DNA of 64,000 nt, from the NCBI RefSeq assembly GCF_000024865.1, contig NC_013595.1, positions 7,626,001-7,690,000 on the forward strand, read 5' to 3'. Each line of letters begins with the position of its first letter. Within the stretch, counting starts at the first letter, position 1. The position numbers and the translations under genes were made by a program. Positions 52,842 through 61,366 of the stretch are shown piece by piece. This DNA is from Streptosporangium roseum DSM 43021. Lineage in GTDB: Bacteria; Actinomycetota; Actinomycetes; Streptosporangiales; Streptosporangiaceae. The notes beneath the pieces are model-generated. The model was not told where the DNA came from. It was given only the letters and a program-made list of their open reading frames with translations, and ran no database searches.

Positions 52842-53003
52842 ACTCGGCGGGACGCCGATGTGACGATCTCATCGGCGATATCTCTCCGGACGCAGGCCGG
52901 CACCGGCTGGTCCGGCACGGCCTCGACCGGTCCCCGAACTTGTGGAGCCGCAGCCCGAACGGGCAGCCGTCGCCGCTGCCCCGCGAACGGAGGCACGTCA
53001 CCC

Positions 53004-54386
53004 ATGACCATGCTCGGCGAACAGGACACCAGCATCTCGCTGCCCGGAGACGCGGCGTACGACGTCGCGACGCAGGTCTTCAACCTGGCCGCTCCGGCTC
53101 GGCCGGTGGCGGCGGTCACCGCGCACACGATCGACCAGGTCCGCAACGCGATCCGTTACGCCGAGTCCGAGGGACTCCAGGTGCGCGTGCACGCCACCGG
53201 CCACGCCTCGGCGGCCACCCGCCCGATGGACGGCGCGGTGCTGATCCGGACGGAGCTGGGCGGCGCCGTCGAGATCGACGCCCGGAGTCGCGTGGCGCGC
53301 GTCCCCGCGGGGACGCGGTGGGGCGCCGTGGCCGAGGCCGGGGCACCGTACGGCCTGGCCGCGCCGCACGGCTCGTCGCCGACCGTCGGCGTCGTCGGAT
53401 TCCTGCTGCGCGGCGGGCTGAGCCCCTACGGCCGGCAGGTCGGGCTGGCCGTCAACAGCGTCCGCGCGATCGAGCTGGTCACCGCCGACGGCGAGCTCCG
53501 CCGGGTGGACGCCTCGTCCGACCCGCAGCTGTTCTGGGCGCTGCGCGGCGGCGGCGGGGGTTTCGGCGTCGTCACCGCCGTCGAGATCGAGCTGTTCCCC
53601 GCGGCCAAGGTCATCACCGGGGCGGCGTACTGGCCCGCCGTCCACGCCGAGCGGCTGCTGTCGGTGTGGCGGCGGTGGACCCTGGACGCGCCCCGGGAGG
53701 TGACGACGTCGCTGCGGGTGATGAACCTGCCGCCGCTGCCGGACGTCCCGCCCGCGCTGGCCGCCGGCCCGGTGCTGTCCGTGGACGGTGCGGTGCTCAG
53801 CACGACCGACGACGTGACCGTCGCGCGGCGGTACGCCGAGGACCTGCTCGGACCGCTGCGGGCGGTGGCCGAGCCGGTGATGGACACCTGGGAGCTGACC
53901 ACCCCCGCCGCGGTGCTGCACGCGCACATGGATCCCAGCGACCCCGTTCCCTTCCACGGCGACCACATGCTGCTCTCCGAGATCGGCGACGACGGCGCCG
54001 CGGAGTTCCTCAGGGTCGTCGGCGAGGGGTCCGGCTCCCCGCTGATCGTCGCCGGGCTGCGCCAGCTCGGCGGCGCGTTCTCGGTACCGGACCCGGCGGG
54101 AGGCGCGCTCGACCACCTCGACGCCCGCTACTCCTACGCGGGCTCGGGGGTGCCGTTCGACCCGGACGTCGCGCGGGCCCTCGTGGACCACTGCGCGAAG
54201 GTGCGCGCCGCGCTGGAGCCGTGGGACACCGGACGGACCGTGCCCTCCTTCGTGGAGCGCCTGGAGCAGCCGCAGCGCCACCTCAGCCCGGAGCAGGTGG
54301 AGGCCGTCGACCGGGTCCGCGCGCGCGTCGACCCCTCCGGCCGGTTCCGGGGCGATATCGCCCCCAACGCCTCCGCGATCTTCTGA
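53004..54386 (+). CDS. FAD-linked oxidase (BBE-like, FAD_binding_4)
   Basis: A 460-residue flavoprotein from ATG 53004 (GGAGG about 14 nt upstream). HATGHASAATRPMDGAVLIR supplies the His for covalent 8-alpha FAD linkage. The usual Cys-containing segment reads HGSSPTVGVVGFLLRGG, with Ser in place of Cys, so the flavin would be mono-covalent. ALRGGGGGFGVVTAVEIELFP completes the FAD domain; the C-terminal FRGDIAPNAS resembles the family's closing motif. It probably oxidises an alcohol or C-N bond in the product (inference). Confidence 0.88.
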   Translation: MTMLGEQDTSISLPGDAAYDVATQVFNLAAPARPVAAVTAHTIDQVRNAIRYAESEGLQVRVHATGHASAATRPMDGAVLIRTELGGAVEIDARSRVARVPAGTRWGAVAEAGAPYGLAAPHGSSPTVGVVGFLLRGGLSPYGRQVGLAVNSVRAIELVTADGELRRVDASSDPQLFWALRGGGGGFGVVTAVEIELFPAAKVITGAAYWPAVHAERLLSVWRRWTLDAPREVTTSLRVMNLPPLPDVPPALAAGPVLSVDGAVLSTTDDVTVARRYAEDLLGPLRAVAEPVMDTWELTTPAAVLHAHMDPSDPVPFHGDHMLLSEIGDDGAAEFLRVVGEGSGSPLIVAGLRQLGGAFSVPDPAGGALDHLDARYSYAGSGVPFDPDVARALVDHCAKVRAALEPWDTGRTVPSFVERLEQPQRHLSPEQVEAVDRVRARVDPSGRFRGDIAPNASAIF

Positions 54387-54414
54387 GCGCGTCCGCACGC
54401 GTGCGATCCGTCCC

Positions 54415-54460
54415 GGGAAGGCGCCGTCACGGGAAGGCGCCGTCACGGGAAGGCGTCCCG
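54415..54460. repeat. 16-bp tandem repeat
   Basis: GGGAAGGCGCCGTCAC occurs at 54415 and 54431, with a partial third copy at 54447 and another related copy near 54475. It lies just after the flavin oxidase stop. Confidence 0.75.
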
Positions 54461-54521
54461 AAGAGACGAAGAGACACCGTCACGGGAAAGCCCCCGGAAA
54501 CGCCGCCGCGGAGACAACATC

Positions 54522-54537
54522 GCAATCCCGGAGATGC
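54522..54537 (+). promoter_or_regulatory. 16-bp cluster box, copy 6
   Basis: GCAATCCCGGAGATGC, 240 bp before the A-PCP start and oriented toward it. Confidence 0.65.
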
Positions 54538-54776
54538 GCGCGGAGCAGGCGAATGTGACGCTGGGTGCATGCCTGAACAGGCAGAACCACACTGATCGCC
54601 GGAGGTAGCAAGCGGCGTGGGCCGGGCCACCGTACAGCGGTCCATCGCGCCTTCCGGTTCACCCTGTCGTCGCGGTCCCCGCCGGCGCCGGCGCGCGCCG
54701 AACACGTGGTGATCCGGGCCGGCGGCCGCCCGGCACCGCCGTCGGGTCTCAGGGAATGAACGGATTGGAGTACGTG

Positions 54777-56555
54777 ATGGGTTCCTCTTCCACCATTCAT
54801 GGACGTTTCGCCGAGCAGGTCGGCCGGACGCCGGACGCGGTGGCGGTGTCTTCCGGCGACGTCCGCCTGACCTACCGGGAGCTGGACGAGCGGGCGAACC
54901 AGATGGCGCACCGCCTGCTGGGCCTGGGGGCCGGCCCCGAGGTCCCGGTGGCGGTGCTGATGGAGCGCTCCGTCGACGTGGTGGTGGCGATCCTGGGGAT
55001 CGTCAAGGCCGGGGCGTTCTACCTGCCGGTGCACGACGCGTATCCCCTGGAGCGCAAGCAGTGGATCATGGACCAGTCCGGGGCGCCGGTGCTGCTGACC
55101 GACGAGGTCATGCGGGCGCGAGGCCTTCCCCAAGGCGGTCAGGTCCTCATCGCCGGAGCCGACCGGGAACTGGCGGCGTCACCGGTGTCCGACCCCGGGA
55201 CGGCGACCGATCCGGACCAGCTCGCATACGTGATCTACACCTCGGGCTCCACGGGGCATCCGAAGGGCGTCGCGGTCACGCACCGAGACGTGCTGGGCCT
55301 GGCGTTCGACCAGATCTGGGACACCGGGCGGCACGAGCGGGTGCTGATGGTCGCCCCCTACGCCTTCAACGTGTCCACCTACGAGCTGTGGGTGCCGTTG
55401 CTGCACGGAGGTCAGATCGTCGTGGCGCCCCCCGGCGACCTGGACGTCGGCGTCCTGCGGCGCCTGATCGGCGAGGAGCGGATCACCGGCGTGCACCTGA
55501 CCGCCGGGCTCTTCCGGGTGGTCGCGGACGAGGCGCCGGAGTGCCTCGCCGGTGTGCGCGAGGTGCTGACCGGCGGTGACGTGATCGCCCCGACGGCGGT
55601 GCGGCGGGTGCTGGAGGCGTGTCCGGACACGGTGGTCCGGGCCATGTACGGAGCGACCGAGATGACGTTGTTCTCCACGCATTCGCCGCTGACGGCTCCC
55701 TACGAGGCGGGGTCGGTCGTGGCGATCGGCGGCCCGATGGACGACGTCCGCCTGCACATCCTCGACGACCGCCTCGGCCCCGTCCCCGCCGGCGCGGTCG
55801 GTGAGCTGTACATCTCCGGCCGGGGCGTGGCGCGGGGCTACTTCGGCCGTCCGGATCTGACGGCCGAGCGTTTCGTCGCGGACCCGTTCGGCGGCGCGGG
55901 CGAGCGGATGTACCGCACCGGCGACCTCATGCGCAGGAACGACGACGGCCTGCTCGAATTCATGGGGCGCGCGAACGACCAGGTGAAGATCCTGGGTTTC
56001 CGGGTGGAACTGGCGGAGGTGGAGGCCGTCCTGGCGAGGTACCCGGGGCTGGCCCACGTCGCCGTGGTCGCGCGGGAGACGGAGGCGGGCGAGAAACGGC
56101 TCGTCGGCTACGTCGTCCCCGAGACCGGCGACCTCGACACCCCGGCCCTGCGCGCCCACGCGATGGACTCGCTGCCGGAGTACATGGTGCCGACGGTGTT
56201 CGTCACGATGGACGCCCTGCCGCTGACGCCCAACGGAAAGCTGGACCGCCGGGCGCTTCCCGAGCCGGACTTCGAGGCTGTGGCCCCCTACCGAGCGCCC
56301 CGCGACGCCAGGCAGGAGGTCCTGTGTTCCATCTTCGCCGAGGTGCTCGGGGTGCCGCGGGTGGGCATCGACGACAGCTTCTTCGAGCTGGGCGGCCAGT
56401 CGCTGCTGGCGATGCGGCTGGTCAGCCGCATCCGGGCGGTGCTGGGCGTGGACCTGTCGATCGGTGACCTGTTCGACGCCCCCACCGTGGCGGACCTGGA
56501 CAGGCAGCTCGGCAGCGACCCGAAGCAGGTCGGTCCCGGCTCCGGAAGGAAGTAG
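54777..56555 (+). CDS. Free-standing NRPS adenylation-PCP didomain
   Basis: A 592-residue A-T protein. A domain: LTYRELDERANQMAHRLL, YTSGSTGHPKGVAV (A3), PYAFNVSTYELW (A4), YGATEMTLFS (A5), YRTGDLMRRNDDG (A7), GRANDQVKILGFRVELAEVE (A8), NGKLDRR (A10). PCP about residues 515-580 with FFELGGQSLLAMRL (Ser intact). In A4 the residue normally Asp (alpha-amine contact) is Asn, pointing to a beta-amino, hydroxy or aryl acid. No condensation or thioesterase domain. Start ATG 54777 (GGAG 6 nt upstream). It heads an operon with MbtH and an HPPD homologue. Confidence 0.92.
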   Translation: MGSSSTIHGRFAEQVGRTPDAVAVSSGDVRLTYRELDERANQMAHRLLGLGAGPEVPVAVLMERSVDVVVAILGIVKAGAFYLPVHDAYPLERKQWIMDQSGAPVLLTDEVMRARGLPQGGQVLIAGADRELAASPVSDPGTATDPDQLAYVIYTSGSTGHPKGVAVTHRDVLGLAFDQIWDTGRHERVLMVAPYAFNVSTYELWVPLLHGGQIVVAPPGDLDVGVLRRLIGEERITGVHLTAGLFRVVADEAPECLAGVREVLTGGDVIAPTAVRRVLEACPDTVVRAMYGATEMTLFSTHSPLTAPYEAGSVVAIGGPMDDVRLHILDDRLGPVPAGAVGELYISGRGVARGYFGRPDLTAERFVADPFGGAGERMYRTGDLMRRNDDGLLEFMGRANDQVKILGFRVELAEVEAVLARYPGLAHVAVVARETEAGEKRLVGYVVPETGDLDTPALRAHAMDSLPEYMVPTVFVTMDALPLTPNGKLDRRALPEPDFEAVAPYRAPRDARQEVLCSIFAEVLGVPRVGIDDSFFELGGQSLLAMRLVSRIRAVLGVDLSIGDLFDAPTVADLDRQLGSDPKQVGPGSGRK

Positions 56556-56633
56556 CCGGACGGACCGGTCCGCGGCCGGCCCGCATGAGCGGATGCCGCG
56601 CCTATCCGATTGGGAGACCCGAGAGAGGGCGAG

Positions 56634-56849
56634 ATGACGAATCCTTTTGACCTCCAGGACGGTGTTTACTCCGTGCTGATCAACGAGGAGGGCCAGCACT
56701 CCCTGTGGCCGGCCTCCGCCGACGCGCCGGCGGGATGGGCCGTCGCGTACGGCCCGGCCCGCCGCGGCGCCTGCGTCGACTACGTGAACTCCAACTGGAC
56801 CGACATGCGGCCGCGCAGCCTCGCGGCCCGCATGGGCGCCTCCTCCTGA
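56634..56849 (+). CDS. MbtH-family NRPS accessory protein
   Basis: A 71-residue protein with the full MbtH signature: VLINEEGQHSLWP, PAGW, RRGACVDYVNSNWTDMRP. It binds and stabilises adenylation domains, here surely the A-PCP protein 78 bp upstream. ATG 56634 with a GA-rich ribosome-binding site. Confidence 0.96.
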   Translation: MTNPFDLQDGVYSVLINEEGQHSLWPASADAPAGWAVAYGPARRGACVDYVNSNWTDMRPRSLAARMGASS

Positions 56850-56935
56850 GCCCGCTCCGGCGCCTGTCCGGACCGACCCGCCGGACTTCCGTCTGTACGG
56901 CACGGCAAATTGGACGACTAACGGAGAAATGACCT

Positions 56936-58024
56936 ATGGCCTCGTCAGGAACGCAGATCTTCGAAGACATGTTGCTCGATCACGTTGAGTTCTACGTCAA
57001 CGAGCTCGCGGCGAAAACGGACTGGTTCGTCGACAGCTTCGGCTTCTCGGTGTACGCGACCACGGACGCGTCGGAGAAGGAGCCCGAGGTCCGCTCGGTG
57101 GGGCTCGGCGGCAACCGGATCCGGCTCGTGCTGACCGAGCCGCTGGTGGGCGACCATCCGGGTGCCGCCTACGTGGAGAAGCACGGCGACGGAGTGGCCG
57201 ACATCGCGCTGCGGGTCACGGACGCCGCCGCGGCGTTCGACGAGGCCGTGCGGCGCGGCGCCCGCCCGGTGTCCCCGCCGGCCGGGTACGACGGCGTCGT
57301 GACAGCCACGATCATGGGCTTCGGCGACGTGGCGCACACCTTCGTGCAGCGCGCGGGTGACACGGACGAGCGCGCGCTTCCCGGGCTGCGGCCGGTGTAC
57401 GGGTCGGCGTCCGGCACGGGCGGCAACCTGGACGAGGTGGACCACTTCGCGGTCTGCGTGGAGTCCGGCCAGATCGACGCGACAGTCGACTTCTACCGGC
57501 ACATTCTCGACTTCGAGCTGATCTTCACCGAGCACATCGTCGTCGGCTCCCAGGCGATGACCATCAAGGTGGTGCAGAGCAGGTCCGGCGCGGTGACGCT
57601 GACCCTGATCGAGCCGGACGTGTCACAGGTCGCCGGCCACATCGACGAGTTCCTCAAGCACCACGGCGGTGCCGGCGTGCAGCACATGGCGTTCACGGCC
57701 GGCGACATCGTGGAGGCGGTGGGCACCATCGGTGCCCGGGGCGTGGAGTTCCTGAGCACCCCGGACGCCTACTACAGCCTGCTCCCGGAGCGGATGGAGC
57801 TGGGACGGTACTCCGTCGACGAGCTGCGGAGGCTCAACATCCTGGTCGACGAGGACCACGACGGCCAGCTCTACCAGATCTTCGCCCGATCCGTGCACCC
57901 GCGTAACACGTTCTTCCTGGAGCTCATCGAGCGGCTGGGGGCGCGTTCCTTCGGCAGCGGCAACATCTCGGCGCTCTACCAGGCGGTGGAGCTCCAGCAG
58001 AGCAGGGAAGAGGCCGCCGCCTGA
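56936..58024 (+). CDS. 4-Hydroxyphenylpyruvate dioxygenase / 4-hydroxymandelate synthase
   Basis: A 362-residue non-heme iron dioxygenase with two VOC modules. DHVEFYVNELAAKTDWF opens module 1; VDHFAVCV (His), VQHMAFTA (His) and NTFFLELIER (Glu) give the iron triad; the C-terminus RSFGSGNISALYQAVE is the family closing helix. HPPD makes homogentisate and HmaS makes 4-hydroxymandelate; sequence inspection cannot separate them. Context with an A-PCP and MbtH, and no homogentisate pathway genes, favours HmaS. Confidence 0.88.
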   Translation: MASSGTQIFEDMLLDHVEFYVNELAAKTDWFVDSFGFSVYATTDASEKEPEVRSVGLGGNRIRLVLTEPLVGDHPGAAYVEKHGDGVADIALRVTDAAAAFDEAVRRGARPVSPPAGYDGVVTATIMGFGDVAHTFVQRAGDTDERALPGLRPVYGSASGTGGNLDEVDHFAVCVESGQIDATVDFYRHILDFELIFTEHIVVGSQAMTIKVVQSRSGAVTLTLIEPDVSQVAGHIDEFLKHHGGAGVQHMAFTAGDIVEAVGTIGARGVEFLSTPDAYYSLLPERMELGRYSVDELRRLNILVDEDHDGQLYQIFARSVHPRNTFFLELIERLGARSFGSGNISALYQAVELQQSREEAAA

Positions 58025-58090
58025 CCCACCGGCCCGCCCGCCGGAGAGATCCGGACGGCGGGCCGGATGCCGACATACCCTGACTCCCCC

Positions 58091-58126
58091 TCTGCCACCC
58101 GGCCGTGATCACGGCCGGGTGGCAGA
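58091..58126 (+). terminator. 36-bp perfect palindrome terminator
   Basis: A perfect palindrome with 18-bp halves (TCTGCCACCCGGCCGTGA and its complement, no loop), 66 bp after the HPPD/HmaS stop, closing the A-PCP/MbtH operon. Confidence 0.75.
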
Positions 58127-58390
58127 ACCGCGTTCCGGGCCGGGACCGGAGACAGAGACCGGGACCGGAGACAGGGGCGGGGAGCGGCGACGGAGCCAGG
58201 GCGGGAACGGCCAGGGACGGGGAACGGCCAGGGCGGAGGCGGGGCCCCCGAGGGGGACGGGGCGAGAAAGACGTGGCAAGGAAGCGGAGCGGAGAGCGGG
58301 CCGGAGAGGGGAGGCCGGAGACGGGAGGGATCATCCGGGGCCGGGCCGGAGGCAGGAGGCGGCTGGGGATCGTCCGGGGCCGGACAGCAG

Positions 58391-58437
58391 GAAGTGGTGA
58401 CGAGATCGCCGGTCGTCCCGACCCTCGTCACCACTTC
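58391..58437 (-). terminator. Terminator of flavin monooxygenase gene
   Basis: Perfect 14-bp arms (GAAGTGGTGACGAG and complement) with a 19-nt loop, about 40 bp past the monooxygenase stop. The spacer between the two terminators (58127-58390) is purine-rich with GGGACCGGAGAC-type repeats. Confidence 0.65.
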
Positions 58438-58473
58438 TCGACTTCCCGTGGCGAGCCTTCGCCCACGGGCCTC

Positions 58474-59880
58474 CTACGCGACCGGGACCTTCCTCTTCGC
58501 GGGCGCCCCGGTCACGGTGCTCTGCCGGGGTGCCGCTCCGTCCTTGCCGCCGAACAGCCCCTTCCACAGGATGCGCAGGAGCATGGCCGGGCGCATGAGC
58601 GACTCGGGACGCTCGACGAGGCCGGCCGTCCGCATGTAGGCGGCGGTGACCGCGCCGTCGCGCGACGCGGCCTTCTGGACCAGCGCCAGGAAGGCCTGCT
58701 GGATCCGGATCGGTATCGTGCGCTCCCCCTCGACGCCGGGGAAGCCGAGGTCCACGGTGTGCGTCATCTGCCACGGCGGGTCGACGACGTCACGGGCGAG
58801 GTCCCGGAAGTACTGGCCGGGCTGCGGCGCGGCGCCGCTGTGCAGGTGGTCGCGGATGGTCAGCGCCCCGAGCGCCGCCACGGTCATCCCCTGGGCGTAC
58901 ACCGGGTTGAAGCAGCACACGGCGTCGCCGGTCACCAGCAGGCCGTCGGGCAGCCGCTCCATGTCCTCGTAGCGGCGCCGCAGGGTCGTCGGGAAGCGGA
59001 AGGCCACCGGCTCGTCGAGGGGCTCGGCGTGCTGGAGGGCGTCGTAGATGTCCGGAACCGCCAGCGACTTCACCCAGGCGTAGAGGCCGGCCTGGTCGGT
59101 GGGCGGGTGGTCGCCGAGGATGCCGTAGGTGGTCAGCTCGACCCGGTCGCCGTCGGTCTTGGTGAAGATCGCGCCACGGGGCAGCTCGGCCGACGCGACG
59201 GGGTTGATCGACAGGTCGCCGTGGTAGGGGTCGGCGGTCAGCCGGTAGTGCTGGGTCACGTAGCCCAGGCCGATCTTCTTACGGTCCTCCTTGACCCGCG
59301 GGTAGCCGAGGTCCTCAAGCCAGATGGGGGTGCGCGAGCCCCGGCCGGTGGCGTCGACCACCAGATCGGCGCTGATGACCTCCTCGGCGCCGCCCTCCTC
59401 CAGGCTCTGCACCCGCACGCCGTTGACCCGGCTGTGGTCCGGCGTCGTCTCCAGGCCGAGGATGTCGTGCTTCTCGACGAAGAGGACGTTGGACAGGACC
59501 TGCGTCCGCTCGCGGATGTGGCGCTCCAGCATCGGCCGGCTCGCGGCGACGCACACCAGGCCGGCGTGCTGCTGCTTCACCCGCTTGCCGTTGAAGTACC
59601 AGCGCACGTCACCGGCCAGGTCCCCGGTCGGCACGCCGTCCGCGAACAGCTCCTCGGTGATTCCGGGGAACAGCTCCTCCATGACAAGCTGGCCGCGGGC
59701 GAGCAGCCCGTTGATGTGCCGTCCCTGCGGACAGCTACGTCGCGGCCCTTCCACCCCGACCAGGACATCGCGGTCCACTATGAGCACTTCGTCGTAAGCA
59801 TCGGCGAGCACCCTGGCCGCGAACAGCCCAGCAAGGCTTCCGCCGAGCACCACCGCGCGAGTATTGGTTGTATCGCTCAC
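58474..59880 (-). CDS. FAD-dependent monooxygenase / epoxidase-like protein
   Basis: A 468-residue flavoprotein. AVVLGGSLAGLFAARVLADAYDEVLIVDRD (dinucleotide fold) is followed by the PQGRHINGLLARG motif seen in squalene-epoxidase/MonCI/Lsd18-like enzymes, VVDATGRGSRTP (DG-type motif) and LVTGDAVCCFNPVYAQGM (second FAD motif). Tryptophan-halogenase WxWxIP is absent. It may epoxidise or hydroxylate a late intermediate. GTG start with GAGGAGG. Confidence 0.85.
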   Translation of the reverse strand: MSDTTNTRAVVLGGSLAGLFAARVLADAYDEVLIVDRDVLVGVEGPRRSCPQGRHINGLLARGQLVMEELFPGITEELFADGVPTGDLAGDVRWYFNGKRVKQQHAGLVCVAASRPMLERHIRERTQVLSNVLFVEKHDILGLETTPDHSRVNGVRVQSLEEGGAEEVISADLVVDATGRGSRTPIWLEDLGYPRVKEDRKKIGLGYVTQHYRLTADPYHGDLSINPVASAELPRGAIFTKTDGDRVELTTYGILGDHPPTDQAGLYAWVKSLAVPDIYDALQHAEPLDEPVAFRFPTTLRRRYEDMERLPDGLLVTGDAVCCFNPVYAQGMTVAALGALTIRDHLHSGAAPQPGQYFRDLARDVVDPPWQMTHTVDLGFPGVEGERTIPIRIQQAFLALVQKAASRDGAVTAAYMRTAGLVERPESLMRPAMLLRILWKGLFGGKDGAAPRQSTVTGAPAKRKVPVA

Positions 59881-59997
59881 GGTTACCTCCTCAAATCCCG
59901 GATTTGGATCATGCGTCGCCGAAGGGATGTATCGATCCGCCGATCCCTGACTTCCCCGCTACCGCCGGCCGCGAGCCCGGCCTTGTCCTGTCGGCCG

Positions 59998-60025
59998 CTG
60001 GCCCCCGGCGGCAGCCGGGGGCCAG
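59998..60025 (-). terminator. Terminator after SDR gene
   Basis: Perfect 12-bp arms (CTGGCCCCCGGC and complement) with a GGCA loop, 22 bp past the SDR stop. Confidence 0.7.
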
Positions 60026-60046
60026 AGCGAACGGGAGGATGACCGG

Positions 60047-60802
60047 TCAGCTGGGGACCGAACCGACCAGGCCACCGTCGACGACGAGCTCCTGACCGGT
60101 GATGTACGACGCGCGGGGCGACAGCAGGAAGACGACGGCGTCGGCGATGTCCTCGGCCTGGCCCAGCCGGCCCAGTGCCACCTGGCTCCGGAAGAACTCC
60201 TGAACCTGCTCGTTGCCGCCGGTGACGGCGTCGAACATGTCCGTCGTGACGTGGCCGGGTGTGACGGTGTTGACCCTGATGCCCCGCTCGGCCAGGTCGG
60301 GGGCGAAGGTGCGGGCCAGGTTGAGCACGGCGGCCTTGCTCGCCGCGTACACCGAGGCCAGGCCGACGCCGCGGTGCACCAGCCATGACGCGTTCAGCAC
60401 GATCGACCCGCCGTCGCCGAGAAGCGGCAGGGCCTTCTGGACGGTGAAGAACGTACCCTTGAAGTTGGCGCCGACCACCTGGTCGAAGTCGGCCTCGGTG
60501 ACGTCCGCGGTGCGCGCGGACAGCGCGACCCCGGCGTTGGCGAACACACCGTTCAGGCGGCCGAACCGCTGCTGAACCTGGGCGATGAGCCCGTCGAGGT
60601 CGCCGGTGCGCGCCACATCGGTGGGAACGGCGAGCACCTTGTCGCCGGCGTCGAGGTCCTTCACAGCGGCCTCGAGCCGATCGCTGCTGCGCCCGGCGAG
60701 CACCACGCTCGCTCCGGCGCCTACGAGTCGTCGCGCGGTGGCCAGGCCTATGCCGCTGCCACCCCCAGTGACCAGTACGGTCTTTCCTTCAAATTCGGAC
60801 AT
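60047..60802 (-). CDS. Short-chain dehydrogenase/reductase (classical SDR)
   Basis: A 251-residue classical SDR: TVLVTGGGSGIGLATARRL (cofactor), FANAGVAL (NAG motif), SIVLNASWLVHRG (catalytic Ser region), VYAASKAAV (Tyr/Lys), TPGHVTTDMF and SYITGQELVVDGG at the end. The start ATG 60802 is where the Rossmann strand begins; the long upstream frame is repeat-derived. It would interconvert an alcohol and ketone on the cluster product. A 16-bp box lies 32 bp upstream. Confidence 0.92.
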   Translation of the reverse strand: MSEFEGKTVLVTGGGSGIGLATARRLVGAGASVVLAGRSSDRLEAAVKDLDAGDKVLAVPTDVARTGDLDGLIAQVQQRFGRLNGVFANAGVALSARTADVTEADFDQVVGANFKGTFFTVQKALPLLGDGGSIVLNASWLVHRGVGLASVYAASKAAVLNLARTFAPDLAERGIRVNTVTPGHVTTDMFDAVTGGNEQVQEFFRSQVALGRLGQAEDIADAVVFLLSPRASYITGQELVVDGGLVGSVPS

Positions 60803-60834
60803 GCCATCAGCATCACATCCGCCTGTTATGCGAG

Positions 60835-60850
60835 GCATCTCCTGTGTTGC
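60835..60850 (-). promoter_or_regulatory. 16-bp cluster box, copy 7
   Basis: In gene orientation GCAACACAGGAGATGC (one change from GCAAT), only 32 bp before the SDR start. Confidence 0.65.
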
Positions 60851-61141
60851 GGTGTATTCTCGCCCGGCATTTGACTTTTCCACCGCAGCCGCGCAATCTT
60901 CCATTGTCCCGTGAACCCTTTCCGTCGCACGCGCCATTTTCGCGATACGGACGGCTTCCGGCATGCGCGGAGCCTTTCCCGCACAATCAGCGTTTTCCCC
61001 GTACGGGCCGTTGTCCGCGTGAACGGTCTTTTCCGCACGCGGATCCTCTGCCGCCCCGACAGGCCTCGTCACATGAACGGCCCTTTTCTCGCGAACGGCC
61101 GCCGCCACATGGGCGACCATTGTTTCGCGTGGGGCCGTTGC

Positions 61142-61249
61142 AACGCAGGCGACCGTTGTTCAACGTGCGGCCGCTGTAACGCAGGCGACCGTTGTTCAAC
61201 GTGCGGCCGCTGTAACGCAGGCGACCGTTGTTCAACGTGCGGCCGCTGC
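61142..61249. repeat. 36-bp tandem repeat, three copies
   Basis: Nearly identical 36-bp units start at 61142, 61178 and 61214 (core ACCGTTGTTCAACGTGCGGC). Decayed related units extend on both sides across roughly 60985-61300, filling most of the 564-bp spacer 60803-61366. No gene is recognised there. Confidence 0.9.
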
Positions 61250-61366
61250 CACATGAACGACCGTCGCCACGCGACCGGCCGTTGTCACACGGCCGGTCCT
61301 CGCCGATGGCGACGCCGCTGTCGACGTCGCCGGGGGCGGCTCCATCAGGCGGTCTCCGCCCGGCCC

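Noticed and set aside
58474..59880. Flavin-dependent halogenase
   Set aside because: The dinucleotide-binding motif is present, but the WxWxIP halogenase motif is missing and the PQGRH motif fits epoxidase-like monooxygenases.
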